A stretch of 64,000 nt of DNA, from assembly GCA_964600165.1 (NCBI GenBank), contig CAZRIP010000002.1, positions 1-64,000 of the forward strand. The letters are read 5' to 3'. Source of the stretch: CAZRIP01 sp964600165 (GTDB taxonomy: Bacteria; Elusimicrobiota; Elusimicrobia; UBA1565; UBA9628). The notes under the pieces are model-generated. The model ran no database searches. It was not told the DNA's origin and worked only from the letters and a program-made list of their open reading frames with translations. Both the position numbers and the translations under genes were made by a program. The first letter of the stretch is position 1. Each line of letters starts with the position of its first letter. This document shows, piece after piece, positions 41,746-50,066 of this stretch.

Positions 41746-43023
41746 ATGGAGAGCCCAAATCCGCCGCGCGCCGAGCCCAGGGACGTCTTGGAAAGGCTCA
41801 AGAGCGAAGGGACTCGCTTCGTTGAGCTTTGGTTCACGGACCTGTCGGGAAAGCCCTGGCGCGTCAACCTTCCGGCGAGCCACGTCGACGAGGCGGCTTT
41901 CGCGGAAGGGGTCACGCTCGACGGCCCGTCCACGGGCCGGCCGTGGCGCGGGCTCTTCACGCTCCTTCCCGATCCCGCGTCGTGCTTCTCGCACCCCGTG
42001 GCGAAGACGCCCACGCTCGCGATCTTCTGCGACGTGCGCGAGACCGAGTCGCGCTCGACGGCGGGGGACGCGCGCGGCGCGCTGCGGCGCGCGCAGCAGC
42101 AACTCGGCCGCTCCGGCGTCGCCGACCGGCTCGTCGTCGGCGCCGAGTGCGAGTTTTTCCTCTTGGAGGAAGCCCACGGCGCGGCCGCGTGCGAGGAGGA
42201 GGTGTGGGATTTCCTGAGGTCCCTGGCGCTCGGGCTCGAGGAAGCGGGCATCGTCGTCGAGGGCTTCCGGTACGGGCCGGCGAGCGGCCAAGGCCGCGTT
42301 CAGATGCGCTGGGATCAGTCGCTCAAGATCGCCGACCAAGTCCAACTTTATCAACACGTCGCCAAGACGATCGCGCGGCGCTCGGGCCGGGTCGCGACGT
42401 TCGTGCCCAAGCCGCTTCCCGGGTTCGGCGCGGCCTCGATGCCGGTGCACCATTCGTTGTGGATCGGCGATAAGAACCTCTTCCATAAAGACGACGGCTG
42501 GGCCCTGACGAGCGACGTCTGCCGGTGGTGGGCGGGCGGCCTCTTGGCGCACGCCCCGTCGCTTCTCGCGTTCTGCTCGCCGACGGTCAACTCATACCGG
42601 AGATTGAGCGTTCCCGGATCGCCCACGGCGCTCGTCTTGTCTCGCGCGAAGGCGGAGGCGGCTTGCCGCATCCCCGCGCGCTTCATCGAGCCCCGGGCGC
42701 GCCGGCTCAAGTTCCGGCTCTGCGACGCGAGCGTCAATCCCTACTTGGCCTTCGCGGCCATGCTGATGGCGGGCCTCGACGGAGTGATGCGCAAGCTCGA
42801 CCCGCCGCTCGAGGACGCGCGAAGCCCGTTTTTCCTTCCGCGCTCGCTCGACGAGGCGCTGGAAGCGCTCGAGACGGACCACGCCTTTCTCGAGGAGGGC
42901 GGCGTCTTCGCGCCCGAGTTGATCTCCGCGTGGATCTCGCAACGCCGTCAAAGCCAAGTCGACGCGTTGCGGGCGTTGCCGCATCCGATGGAGCGTCTGC
43001 TCCAAATAGATCACGGGTTCTGA
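41746..43023 (+). CDS. Glutamine-synthetase-fold protein with altered catalytic residues
   Basis: A 425-residue homologue of glutamine synthetase with the general GS layout: beta-grasp N-terminus, AECEFFLL (Glu134, Glu136), SPTVNSYRRL near 278, and NPYLAFAAMLMAGLDG near 331-346. Several residues of known enzymes are changed. In the metal-binding segment the HHE and GQxE Glu positions are Tyr176 and Arg184. The usual MHxH reads MPVH (first His becomes Pro233), and RxExR reads RLKFR (Glu becomes Lys322). A normal ATP-dependent glutamine synthesis is therefore unlikely. It heads the surface-glycan operon, so a ligase-like or binding role on a sugar-linked acid is an inference. Confidence 0.85.
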   Translation: MESPNPPRAEPRDVLERLKSEGTRFVELWFTDLSGKPWRVNLPASHVDEAAFAEGVTLDGPSTGRPWRGLFTLLPDPASCFSHPVAKTPTLAIFCDVRETESRSTAGDARGALRRAQQQLGRSGVADRLVVGAECEFFLLEEAHGAAACEEEVWDFLRSLALGLEEAGIVVEGFRYGPASGQGRVQMRWDQSLKIADQVQLYQHVAKTIARRSGRVATFVPKPLPGFGAASMPVHHSLWIGDKNLFHKDDGWALTSDVCRWWAGGLLAHAPSLLAFCSPTVNSYRRLSVPGSPTALVLSRAKAEAACRIPARFIEPRARRLKFRLCDASVNPYLAFAAMLMAGLDGVMRKLDPPLEDARSPFFLPRSLDEALEALETDHAFLEEGGVFAPELISAWISQRRQSQVDALRALPHPMERLLQIDHGF

Positions 43024-43038
43024 CCCGGAGGGGGCATC

Positions 43039-43746
43039 ATGATCATGGCCGCGCATCAGCCGAACTTCCTGCCGTGGCTCGGTTTCTTCGACAGGATGCG
43101 CCAAGCCGACGTGTTCGTGATCGTCGACCACGTGCAGTTCGAGCGGCAGAACTATCAAAACCGCGTGCTGATCAAGACCGACGGCGGGCCGCGCTGGATC
43201 ACGGTGCCCGTCCAGCAGCGCGCGCGCGAGGAGACCATCCTTGAGAAGAGGATCTGCGCCGACGCAGGAGGCAAGCACGATTGGCGCCGCCGCTTGTCGC
43301 GCACGCTCGAGCAGTCTTACGCTCGAGCGCCGCATTTCAAGGAATACGCGAGGCCGTTCTTGGAGCAGCTGTCGGCTCCGGGAGAGAGCTTGGTCGAGCT
43401 CAACGTGCGCATGATCGAGACGGCGATGCGCTCCCTCGGCATCGAGAAGCGGCTCGTGCGCAGCTCGACGCTCGCCATCACCGGAGCCAAGTCGGACATG
43501 GTCCTCAACCTCTGCAAGGCCGTCGGAGCCGACGCGTACTTGGCCGGGCTCGGCGGCTCGCATCAGTACCTCGACGAGGCGGCGTTCAAGGAGGCCGGCG
43601 TCGAGGTGCGGTGGCAGCGATTCGAGCATCCGGTCTACCCGCAGGAGCCGTCCGTCGTCCCGTTCGCCCCGGGGCTCTCGGTCATAGATCTTCTCGTCAA
43701 CTGCGGGCCGCGCAGCGGCAGCGTCATCGCGGGGAGGCCGTCGTGA
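43039..43746 (+). CDS. WbqC-family protein
   Basis: A 235-residue WbqC-like protein. Members occur in O-antigen and glycan clusters and are thought to act in amino-sugar modification; biochemical proof is limited. The family N-terminus HQPNFLPWLGFFDRMRQADVF is preserved, with His6 and the following acidic region. GGAGGG lies just before the ATG at 43039. The stop overlaps the PIG-L gene start (GTGA). The coupling with a deacetylase points to work on the same sugar. Confidence 0.88.
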   Translation: MIMAAHQPNFLPWLGFFDRMRQADVFVIVDHVQFERQNYQNRVLIKTDGGPRWITVPVQQRAREETILEKRICADAGGKHDWRRRLSRTLEQSYARAPHFKEYARPFLEQLSAPGESLVELNVRMIETAMRSLGIEKRLVRSSTLAITGAKSDMVLNLCKAVGADAYLAGLGGSHQYLDEAAFKEAGVEVRWQRFEHPVYPQEPSVVPFAPGLSVIDLLVNCGPRSGSVIAGRPS

Positions 43747-44429
43747 CCAACAAGACCGACAAGGCGGCCGGCGAAGCCGTCAAGTTCGACGGGATGCGCC
43801 TGGACGCGCGCTATACCGGCAAGACGGTGCTCGTTTTAGGAGCGCACCCCGACGATATGGAGCTGGGCGTCGGGGGAACGATCGCGCGGCTGTCCAAGGT
43901 CGCGCGGGTGATCATGGCGATCGTCGGCGTGCCGAGCAAGCTCGACATCCGGCTGGCCGAGGCCGCGCGCTCGGCCGCGATCTTGGGCGCCGAGCTCACG
44001 GTGCTCGTGCCGGACGCTTGCTGCCGCGTCGAGGATCTGAAGACCTACGAGCTCGTCGGCATGCTCGACGCGCTGGTCGAGCGGTTTCAGCCGGCGCTGA
44101 CGCTCTCGCACGGCCCGTCGGACTTTCATAAGGACCATACGCTCGTGTTCAACGCCTGCGTGGCCATGCAGCGGCTCGCGTCATTCGACGTGCTCTGCTA
44201 TCGTCCGACGGCCACCCGCCCGACGAGCGTCGGGTTCCAGCCGGAGCTCTTCGTCGACATCTCGGACACGATCGACGTCAAGATGGACGCCATCGCCGCT
44301 CACGAAAGCCAGTTCGCCGCGCGCGGCCTTCCGATCGAGTCTTTCCGCGACCAGGCCCGGGACTACGGCCGCGCCGTCGGCGTGACGTTCGCCGAGGCGC
44401 TCGAAGTCAGCCGGCTGGTCTTCACTTGA
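43743..44429 (+). CDS. PIG-L family deacetylase
   Basis: A 228-residue zinc-dependent N-acetyl hydrolase of the LmbE/PIG-L family. It has the metal motif AHPDD at 34-38 and a second block HKDH near residue 130, giving the usual His/Asp/His set. It removes acetyl from N-acetylglucosamine-type groups. The GTG at 43743 overlaps the WbqC stop, and AHPDD then sits at the expected distance from the start. A longer in-frame start would lie inside WbqC. It overlaps or abuts the following GT2 gene. Confidence 0.92.
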   Translation: MTNKTDKAAGEAVKFDGMRLDARYTGKTVLVLGAHPDDMELGVGGTIARLSKVARVIMAIVGVPSKLDIRLAEAARSAAILGAELTVLVPDACCRVEDLKTYELVGMLDALVERFQPALTLSHGPSDFHKDHTLVFNACVAMQRLASFDVLCYRPTATRPTSVGFQPELFVDISDTIDVKMDAIAAHESQFAARGLPIESFRDQARDYGRAVGVTFAEALEVSRLVFT

Positions 44430-44431
44430 TC

Positions 44432-45454
44432 ATGGACCCGATGGTCACCGTCGTCATCCCTTGCCGAAACGAGGCCCCGTTCATCCGCTTGGTGATCGAG
44501 TCGGTCCTGCGCAGCGCGTATCCCCGCGAGCGGTTCGAGGTCCTGTTCGTCGACGGGATGAGCACCGACGGGACGAGAGGGATCCTCGCGGCGACCGCGA
44601 AAGACCGCTCCTTCATCCGCGTCCTCGACAACCCGAGGCGCGTCACGCCCGCGGGGATGAACGTCGGCATCAAGGCGGCGCGCGGCGAGATCATCGTTCG
44701 TCTGGACGCGCACTCCTCCTACGACGCCGACTACATACCGCGCTGCGTGCGTTTATTGCTGTCGGGCGATCGCATCGGCAGCGCCGGGGGGCGCAGCGTC
44801 ATCGTTCCCAACGGCGACGGCCCGTGGGCAAAGGCCGTCGCGTTCGTGACCGCCCACCGCTTCGGCATGGGGGGAGGAGCCTACAAAGCCAGCTTGCGCC
44901 CCGGCGCCGTCGATACCGTGGCGCTGGGCACTTTCCGGCGCGAGGTCCTCGAGAGCGTCGGCCTGTACGACGAGCGCCTCACGCGCAATCAGGACAACGA
45001 GCTCCACGCGCGCCTCAAGAGAGCCGGATACTCCGTCATTTACGACCCCGCGATCATCATGTATTACCGCAACCAGGCGACGCTCAAGGGACTCGTGCGT
45101 CAAGGCTACCGGGCGAGCAAGTGGAACGTCTACACGCTCGTGCTCCATCCATACACTTGGAAGCTCAGGCGCTTCGTGCCGATGCTCTTCGTCGTCTACT
45201 TGGCCGCGCTCGGCGCCGCGGCTTGGAGACGCCCTGATCTCCTGCCGGCGGCGGCCGCGCCGCTGGGCCTTTACGCGTTGATGGCCGCGGCGTTCTCCCT
45301 GACCGGCGGCAGGACCGCGGCGGACCGGCTGCGCGTCGGGGCGACGTTCGTCTCTTACCATTTGGCGTACGGCGTCGGACCGTTCATCGGGCTGCTCAAC
45401 GTGCTGACCGGCCGCTGGCGGGAGCATCTGGGCCGCCCCTTCGGCGAGATTTGA
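44432..45454 (+). CDS. Glycosyltransferase family 2, membrane-anchored
   Basis: Inverting GT-A glycosyltransferase of 340 residues. The catalytic domain begins TVVIPCRNEAPF, with VDGMSTDGT and VRLDAH (DxD-like) following and QDNELHARL near 195. Two to three hydrophobic segments at the C-terminus (FVPMLFVVYLAALGAAAW, APLGLYALMAAAFSL) anchor it in the inner membrane. This form is common in polysaccharide loci, acting on lipid-linked sugars at the cytoplasmic face. The ATG at 44432 is chosen; a TTG at 44426 overlapping the previous stop is possible. Confidence 0.92.
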   Translation: MDPMVTVVIPCRNEAPFIRLVIESVLRSAYPRERFEVLFVDGMSTDGTRGILAATAKDRSFIRVLDNPRRVTPAGMNVGIKAARGEIIVRLDAHSSYDADYIPRCVRLLLSGDRIGSAGGRSVIVPNGDGPWAKAVAFVTAHRFGMGGGAYKASLRPGAVDTVALGTFRREVLESVGLYDERLTRNQDNELHARLKRAGYSVIYDPAIIMYYRNQATLKGLVRQGYRASKWNVYTLVLHPYTWKLRRFVPMLFVVYLAALGAAAWRRPDLLPAAAAPLGLYALMAAAFSLTGGRTAADRLRVGATFVSYHLAYGVGPFIGLLNVLTGRWREHLGRPFGEI

Positions 45455-45463
45455 GAGGAGACC

Positions 45464-46612
45464 ATGAACGACAGCGTGCCATTTCATAAAGCGTGCTTGG
45501 GCGAAGACGAGCTTTCCGAGGTCTCGGCCGCGATCAAGTCCGGCTGGATCACGATGGGGCCGAAGACCGTCGAGTTCGAGGAGCGCTTCAAGGCGTATCT
45601 TTGCGCGCGCTCCGGGCGCGCGCCGTCCGAGCTCTACGCCTTGTGCGTCAGCTCGGCGACGGCGGCGCTGCATTTGGCGCTCAAGGCCGTCGGCCTCGAT
45701 CGCGGCGACGAGGTGATCCTTCCGACCAATACCTTCATCGCCACGGCCGAGGTCGTCACCTACTTCGGCGCCGTGCCGGTGCTCAGCGATATCGAAGAGG
45801 ACACGCACAACATGTCCGTCTCGTCTCTCGAGAGCCTGATCACGCCTCGGACCAAGGCGATCATTCCCGTCCATTTCGGCGGCCAGCCATGCGACATGGA
45901 CGAGATCATGGCGCTGGCCAAGCGCCGCGGGTTGGTCGTTATCGAGGACGCCGCCCACGCGCTGCCGAGCGAGTATAAGGGGAAAGTCGTCGGCGTCATC
46001 GGCGATCTCACCTGCTTCAGCTTCTATGCCACGAAGACCCTGGCGATGGGCGAAGGCGGGATGGTCGTTACCGCCGACCAGAAATACGCGGAGCGCGTGC
46101 GCATCAACCGGCTCCACGGGATCAGCCGCGACGCGTGGGATCGCTACAGCCTCACCGGCGACTGGTATTACGAGGTCGTCGACAACGGCTTCAAGTACAA
46201 CGCGACCGACATCAACGCCGCGTTGGGCTTGGCGCAGTTGAGGAAGTTGGACGCCATGAACGAGGCTCGCGCGAAGATCGCGTCCTCCTACGACGGCGCG
46301 TTCGCCGGGTCGCGCGTGACGCCCGCGACCGTCCGGTCCGATCGGGCCAGCAGCCGCCACCTTTACGTCATCAAGGTCTCCAACCGCGACGAGCTCTACC
46401 GCAAGCTCAAGGAGGACGGCATCGGCACGTCCGTCCATTTCATCCCCGTGCATAAGCATCCCCATTACCGTTCGGCCTACGGCTATCAGGACGCGGCGTA
46501 TCCGGTCGCCAACCGCGTCTTCGAGCGGGCGTTGTCTTTGCCCATCTACCCTGATATGACGCGCGAGCAAGTCGAACGCGTCTGCGAGGGCGTCTTGCGC
46601 CATGCCCGATAG
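45464..46612 (+). CDS. DegT/DnrJ/EryC1 sugar aminotransferase
   Basis: PLP enzyme of 382 residues that transfers an amino group to a nucleotide keto-sugar. The PLP-Lys is in FYATKTLAMGEGG near residue 190, and VIEDAAHALPSEY and SSATAALHLAL are the standard family blocks. With the PglF-like dehydratase downstream it should make a 4-amino-4,6-dideoxy sugar nucleotide, though the exact sugar is not readable. A strong ribosome site (GAGGAG) lies just before the ATG. The end overlaps the sugar transferase gene by 11 bases. Confidence 0.94.
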   Translation: MNDSVPFHKACLGEDELSEVSAAIKSGWITMGPKTVEFEERFKAYLCARSGRAPSELYALCVSSATAALHLALKAVGLDRGDEVILPTNTFIATAEVVTYFGAVPVLSDIEEDTHNMSVSSLESLITPRTKAIIPVHFGGQPCDMDEIMALAKRRGLVVIEDAAHALPSEYKGKVVGVIGDLTCFSFYATKTLAMGEGGMVVTADQKYAERVRINRLHGISRDAWDRYSLTGDWYYEVVDNGFKYNATDINAALGLAQLRKLDAMNEARAKIASSYDGAFAGSRVTPATVRSDRASSRHLYVIKVSNRDELYRKLKEDGIGTSVHFIPVHKHPHYRSAYGYQDAAYPVANRVFERALSLPIYPDMTREQVERVCEGVLRHAR

Positions 46613-47222
46613 CGTCTACGCCCGCCGCCTCAAGCGCGCGCTCGACGCCGGGGCGGCGCTGGTCGGCCTGGTCGTCGTCGGCCCGCTCATGCTGCTCGTC
46701 GCCGCGGCCATCAAGCTCCTCGACCCCGGACCCGTGCTCTTCCGCCACCAGCGCGTCGGCCTGCGCGGCAAGCCGTTCGCGATCCTCAAGTTCCGCACGA
46801 TGCGCGCGGGCGCGGAGAAAGAAGGCCCGCAGATCACGTCCGGCGGCGACGCGCGCGTGACGAGGCTCGGCCGGCTCTTGCGGCGCACGAAGGTCGACGA
46901 GCTCCCGCAGCTCGTCAACGTGCTGCGGGGGGACATGAGCCTCGTCGGACCGCGCCCGGAGGTTCGGCACTACGTCGAGCTCTTCCGGGACGACTACGAC
47001 GTCATCCTGTCGGTGCGGCCCGGCATCACGGACTATGCGGCCATCAAGTACCGCGACGAAGAGGCGACGCTCGGAGCCTATCAGGACGCGGAGCAAGGCT
47101 ACGTGACCGAAGTTCTGCCCGACAAGATCGCGTTATATCACCGCTACATCTCCGAGGTAGGCTTCGCGACCGACGCGCGAATTCTTCTCGCGACCCTCGC
47201 CAAGGTCCTCGTCCGGCACTGA
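46602..47222 (+). CDS. PglC-like phosphoglycosyltransferase
   Basis: Monotopic sugar-phosphate transferase of 206 residues that starts a lipid-linked glycan by moving a sugar-phosphate to undecaprenyl phosphate. It has one N-terminal membrane segment (LVGLVVVGPLMLLVAAAIKLL), KFRTMRAGA, TKVDELPQLVNVLRGDMSLV and GPRPE, all diagnostic of the small PglC/WcaJ catalytic domain. Length matches the minimal PglC class without the large WbaP N-terminal half. The acceptor sugar is probably the product of the DegT and PglF-like enzymes on either side. Confidence 0.95.
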   Translation: MPDSVYARRLKRALDAGAALVGLVVVGPLMLLVAAAIKLLDPGPVLFRHQRVGLRGKPFAILKFRTMRAGAEKEGPQITSGGDARVTRLGRLLRRTKVDELPQLVNVLRGDMSLVGPRPEVRHYVELFRDDYDVILSVRPGITDYAAIKYRDEEATLGAYQDAEQGYVTEVLPDKIALYHRYISEVGFATDARILLATLAKVLVRH

Positions 47223-47274
47223 CTCAAAACAAAGACGTTGCCCGGCCTCTATGTATCGCGCGGCGCGCCTGGGT

Positions 47275-47280
47275 TATCAT
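47275..47280 (+). promoter_or_regulatory. -10 TATCAT of the dehydratase gene
   Basis: TATCAT, 7 bases before the ATG at 47288. The 65-base gap before it is the only sizeable break in this part of the glycan operon. Confidence 0.5.
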
Positions 47281-47287
47281 CTCGAAC

Positions 47288-48454
47288 ATGGCCATCCCGT
47301 TCCACCGGCGTGGCATTGATAGACGGAAGATTCGTTCCCGGCGCGGCCTCGACACTCGCAACGTGCGGCCCGCCGACCTGCTGAACCGCCGGGTGATCTC
47401 CCTCGACACATCGAGCATCGCCCGGTCGATCGAAGACAAAGTGGTCGTCGTGACGGGCGCCGGCGGCACCATCGGCGGCGAGTTGGCGCGCCAGGTCCTC
47501 CGCTATAAGCCGAAGAAGCTCATCCTGCTCGAGAACAACGCGACCGCGTTGTTCTATTGCGAATCGGAACTGAGGGCGCGGCGAACCCCCGCGCAGATCG
47601 AGGCCGTGTTGGGCGATATCCGCGATCGTGGTCTCGTCGACCAGATTCTGCGCGAGAACCGTCCGCATACGCTGTTCCACGCGGCGGCCCATAAGCACGT
47701 CCACCAGCTAGAGACGAACGTCTATGAGGGCGTCAGCAACAACCTGCTCGGGACCTATCACCTCGCCCTCGCGGCCGAGCGGCACGGCGTCGAGACTTTC
47801 CTTTTCATCTCGACCGACAAGGCCGTCCGCCCGCGCTGCGTGATGGGGGCGACCAAGCGCGCCGCCGAGATCACGCTGTTGAACCTGGCGCGCGCGAGCA
47901 AGACCCGCTACGTCGCCGTGCGCTTCGGCAACGTGCTCGGCAGCTCGGGCTCCGTGCTCAAGATATTCCAAGAGCAGATCGAAAAGGGCCTGCCCCTGAC
48001 GATCACGCACCCGGAGGCCGCGCGCTACTTCATGACGGTCGAGGAGGCGGTCGGTCTCGTGCTGCAGACTTCGCTCTTGGCCGGCAGCGGCGACATCTGC
48101 ATGCTCAAGATGGGCTCCCCGGTGCGCATCATCGACTTGGCGCACCGCTTGATCCGCATGTCCGGGCTCGTGCCCGATCGCGACGTCAAGATCCGCGTCA
48201 CCGGGCTCAAGCCCGGCGAGAAAGTGGCGGAAGAGCTCATTGAAGAGCTAAAAGAACTGCATCAATCAGAGCATCCGGATATCATGATCGTGCGTTCCGA
48301 AGACGGCCTCGTGCGCGACCTCAAGGAAAGGCTGGCGCGACTCGAGACGATGAGCCTGGGCTGTTGGGCCAAGGCCGACGTCATCGGGGCCTTGGCTCGT
48401 CTCGTTCCGACTTACGTCCCGGACCCCGTGCACGGCTTGGCTCAAAATTGCTGA
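47288..48454 (+). CDS. PglF/CapD/FlaA1-like nucleotide-sugar 4,6-dehydratase (short form)
   Basis: A 388-residue SDR enzyme with the NAD-binding VTGAGGTIGGEL near residue 54-65, AAAHKHV, STDKAVRP and VMGATKRAAE, as in PglF/CapD dehydratases, where the usual YxxxK becomes MxxxK. The N-terminal transmembrane part of full-length PglF is missing, so it is a soluble short form. It dehydrates UDP-GlcNAc-type sugars to 4-keto-6-deoxy intermediates for the DegT aminotransferase. The end overlaps the next gene by 7 bases. Confidence 0.93.
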   Translation: MAIPFHRRGIDRRKIRSRRGLDTRNVRPADLLNRRVISLDTSSIARSIEDKVVVVTGAGGTIGGELARQVLRYKPKKLILLENNATALFYCESELRARRTPAQIEAVLGDIRDRGLVDQILRENRPHTLFHAAAHKHVHQLETNVYEGVSNNLLGTYHLALAAERHGVETFLFISTDKAVRPRCVMGATKRAAEITLLNLARASKTRYVAVRFGNVLGSSGSVLKIFQEQIEKGLPLTITHPEAARYFMTVEEAVGLVLQTSLLAGSGDICMLKMGSPVRIIDLAHRLIRMSGLVPDRDVKIRVTGLKPGEKVAEELIEELKELHQSEHPDIMIVRSEDGLVRDLKERLARLETMSLGCWAKADVIGALARLVPTYVPDPVHGLAQNC

Positions 48455-48951
48455 TCTTCGGGCACGTCGGCTTGACGACGGCGGCGGCGCAAGCCGTCCG
48501 CCCCGGGGAGGATTTGCGCGCCCCGGCGCTCATGTCGCTGCTGCCCGACTTGATCGACAAGCCCGTGCGCGTGCTCTGGCCGGCGCTCGTCAACGACAGC
48601 ACCCGCGGCTTCGCGCACTCGCTGGCGGGCGCGGCCGTCGTCCTGATCGCGCTCGTCGCCGCGCGCGGCCGGAGACCTCGGACCGCGCTTCTCTGGGCGT
48701 GCTACGCCGGCCACCTCGTGTTGGACCGCATGTGGCTGGCGCAGGACCGGATCGTCCTGCTGTGGCCCTTGTTGGGACCGTTTCCGCGTCCGGGCCCCGG
48801 CAGCGTCCTGCTGGCCCACCTCAACTACTACGACGTCGGCGGCGAGTTCGTCGGGCTGCTGCTTCTGCTCGAGCTCGCCCGGCGCCACCGGCTCTTCGAG
48901 CGCGCGCGGCTGCTGGCCTTTTGCCGCACGGGCGAGCTGCGCCCCGCCTGA
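48448..48951 (+). CDS. Membrane-bound metal-dependent hydrolase-like protein
   Basis: A 167-residue membrane protein with three to four hydrophobic segments, resembling the YdjM/DUF457 group: FGHVGLTTA at the start, SLLPDLIDKP near 30-40 and RGFAHSL with GHLVLDRMW. The His and Asp residues match the possible metal site of the family, whose function is unknown. The TTG at 48448 overlaps the previous gene and gives the expected N-terminus; no better start is seen. It closes the first glycan block and is convergent with tmk. Confidence 0.75.
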   Translation: MLIFGHVGLTTAAAQAVRPGEDLRAPALMSLLPDLIDKPVRVLWPALVNDSTRGFAHSLAGAAVVLIALVAARGRRPRTALLWACYAGHLVLDRMWLAQDRIVLLWPLLGPFPRPGPGSVLLAHLNYYDVGGEFVGLLLLLELARRHRLFERARLLAFCRTGELRPA

Positions 48952-48954
48952 AAC

Positions 48955-49605
48955 TCAGCGGCCCGCCGGCCGCGCGCGGGTCCGCCGCCCGCGCAGGAAA
49001 GGCTCCAGCCGCTTGCGGATCGTCGCGCGCAGCTCCTCGACCGGCTTGCGCCCATCGGCGGCGACGACTCCTTGGCGTTGGGCGATCATGCGGTAGCCGC
49101 GGCGCACGCGCGCGCGGAAGGCGTCGGGGGCCGATTCCAGCCTGTCATGCTCCCGGTGCGCGTCGCGGGCGGAAAACTCCGAATCGGGGATGTCGAAGAG
49201 AAACGTCAGGTCGGGGGAGAGTCCTCCGGTCGCCAAGCGATTGGCGGCGTCGACGATCTTGAGGTCGAGGCCGCGTCCGTAGCCTTGATAGACGACCGTC
49301 GAAAGCGTGTAGCGCTCGCAGATCACGATCTTGCCCTCGGCGAGGGCGGGACGCAAAAGCTCCTCGGTGTGCTGGGCGCGCGCGGCCTCGTAGAGAAGGA
49401 GCTCGGCCAGGGGCTTGACGTCGTGCTTGGGGTCGAGCAGTATCGTGCGCACTTCCTCGGCGAACGAGGTGCCTCCGGGCTCGCGCGTGTGGACGACGTC
49501 GTGCCCGGCGGCTTTCAGATCTTCGACCAGCAAGCGCGCCTGCGTCGATTTCCCGGATTTATCGGGGCCTTCGAGGACGACGAACAACCCGCGGCGCGAG
49601 GTCAT
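48955..49605 (-). CDS. tmk: Thymidylate kinase
   Basis: Phosphorylates dTMP to dTDP. The 216 residues carry the P-loop EGPDKSGKST near 13-22, HTREPGG near 39-45 and the LID region with basic residues. A longer frame continues upstream but overlaps the next gene; the ATG at 49605 matches the family N-terminus. The C-terminus is basic (RGRRTRARPAGR). It overlaps the 137-residue hypothetical by 4 bases and ends 3 bases from the convergent membrane protein. Confidence 0.95.
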   Translation of the reverse strand: MTSRRGLFVVLEGPDKSGKSTQARLLVEDLKAAGHDVVHTREPGGTSFAEEVRTILLDPKHDVKPLAELLLYEAARAQHTEELLRPALAEGKIVICERYTLSTVVYQGYGRGLDLKIVDAANRLATGGLSPDLTFLFDIPDSEFSARDAHREHDRLESAPDAFRARVRRGYRMIAQRQGVVAADGRKPVEELRATIRKRLEPFLRGRRTRARPAGR

Positions 49606-50015
49606 TTGTTTTGAAGAGAGGCGGCGATCGAGTCGTAGATCGGCTCGATGTCCTGGAAGCGCTGCCCGATCCGTTCCTTGAGAGCCCATTGGACGTCCTC
49701 GGGCGCCAGCGCCGCGACACGCAAGACGCCGCGAAGCGACGCCGTCACGGCGTCCGCGGGAGCCAGGAAGTCCTGGGTGGTCTCGAGCGCGACGGCGACG
49801 ATCGCGGCGCCGCCCTCCGAGACGCGGTTGGGGTCGATGAGAATGAGGCCGCCCACGGCGCCGGCGCAGGCGCCTTCGACGAGCGCGGCGGGCTCGGCTA
49901 CGCCCGCGCGCAGGTCGCCTAGGAGTTTTCTCACGAGAGCGGCGGCGCCCCGCGCGAGCCCTTCGTCGTTAGGAAGCCGCGAGACGGCTTCCCGCAGCAC
50001 TTTTTCCGCGTCCAC
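49602..50015 (-). CDS. Hypothetical protein upstream of tmk
   Basis: A 137-residue, mostly helical protein with a glycine-rich turn (GACAGAVGGLILID) and no signal peptide or membrane segment. It may be small and soluble. No family is recognised. The start is GTG at 50015, 8 bases after a perfect extended -10 (TGATATAAT), and the end overlaps the tmk start (ATGA), so it is the first gene of that pair. Confidence 0.65.
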   Translation of the reverse strand: MDAEKVLREAVSRLPNDEGLARGAAALVRKLLGDLRAGVAEPAALVEGACAGAVGGLILIDPNRVSEGGAAIVAVALETTQDFLAPADAVTASLRGVLRVAALAPEDVQWALKERIGQRFQDIEPIYDSIAASLQNK

Positions 50016-50023
50016 GCGCTAGG

Positions 50024-50032
50024 ATTATATCA
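50024..50032 (-). promoter_or_regulatory. Perfect extended -10 of the tmk operon
   Basis: TGATATAAT on the minus strand, 8 bases before the GTG at 50015. It is divergent from a similar box on the plus strand at 50050. Confidence 0.65.
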
Positions 50033-50049
50033 TCATGCGGACGGCGGAA

Positions 50050-50058
50050 TGATACGAT
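50050..50058 (+). promoter_or_regulatory. Extended -10 of the SGNH gene
   Basis: TGATACGAT, 8 bases before the GTG at 50067. The ATG at 50049 overlaps the TG of this box. Confidence 0.5.
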
Positions 50059-50066
50059 ACGAGCCC

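Noticed and set aside
44753..46603. Minus-strand open frame of over 600 codons
   Set aside because: Antisense to the GT2 and DegT genes, which carry clear catalytic motifs. Length alone is not evidence at this GC content.
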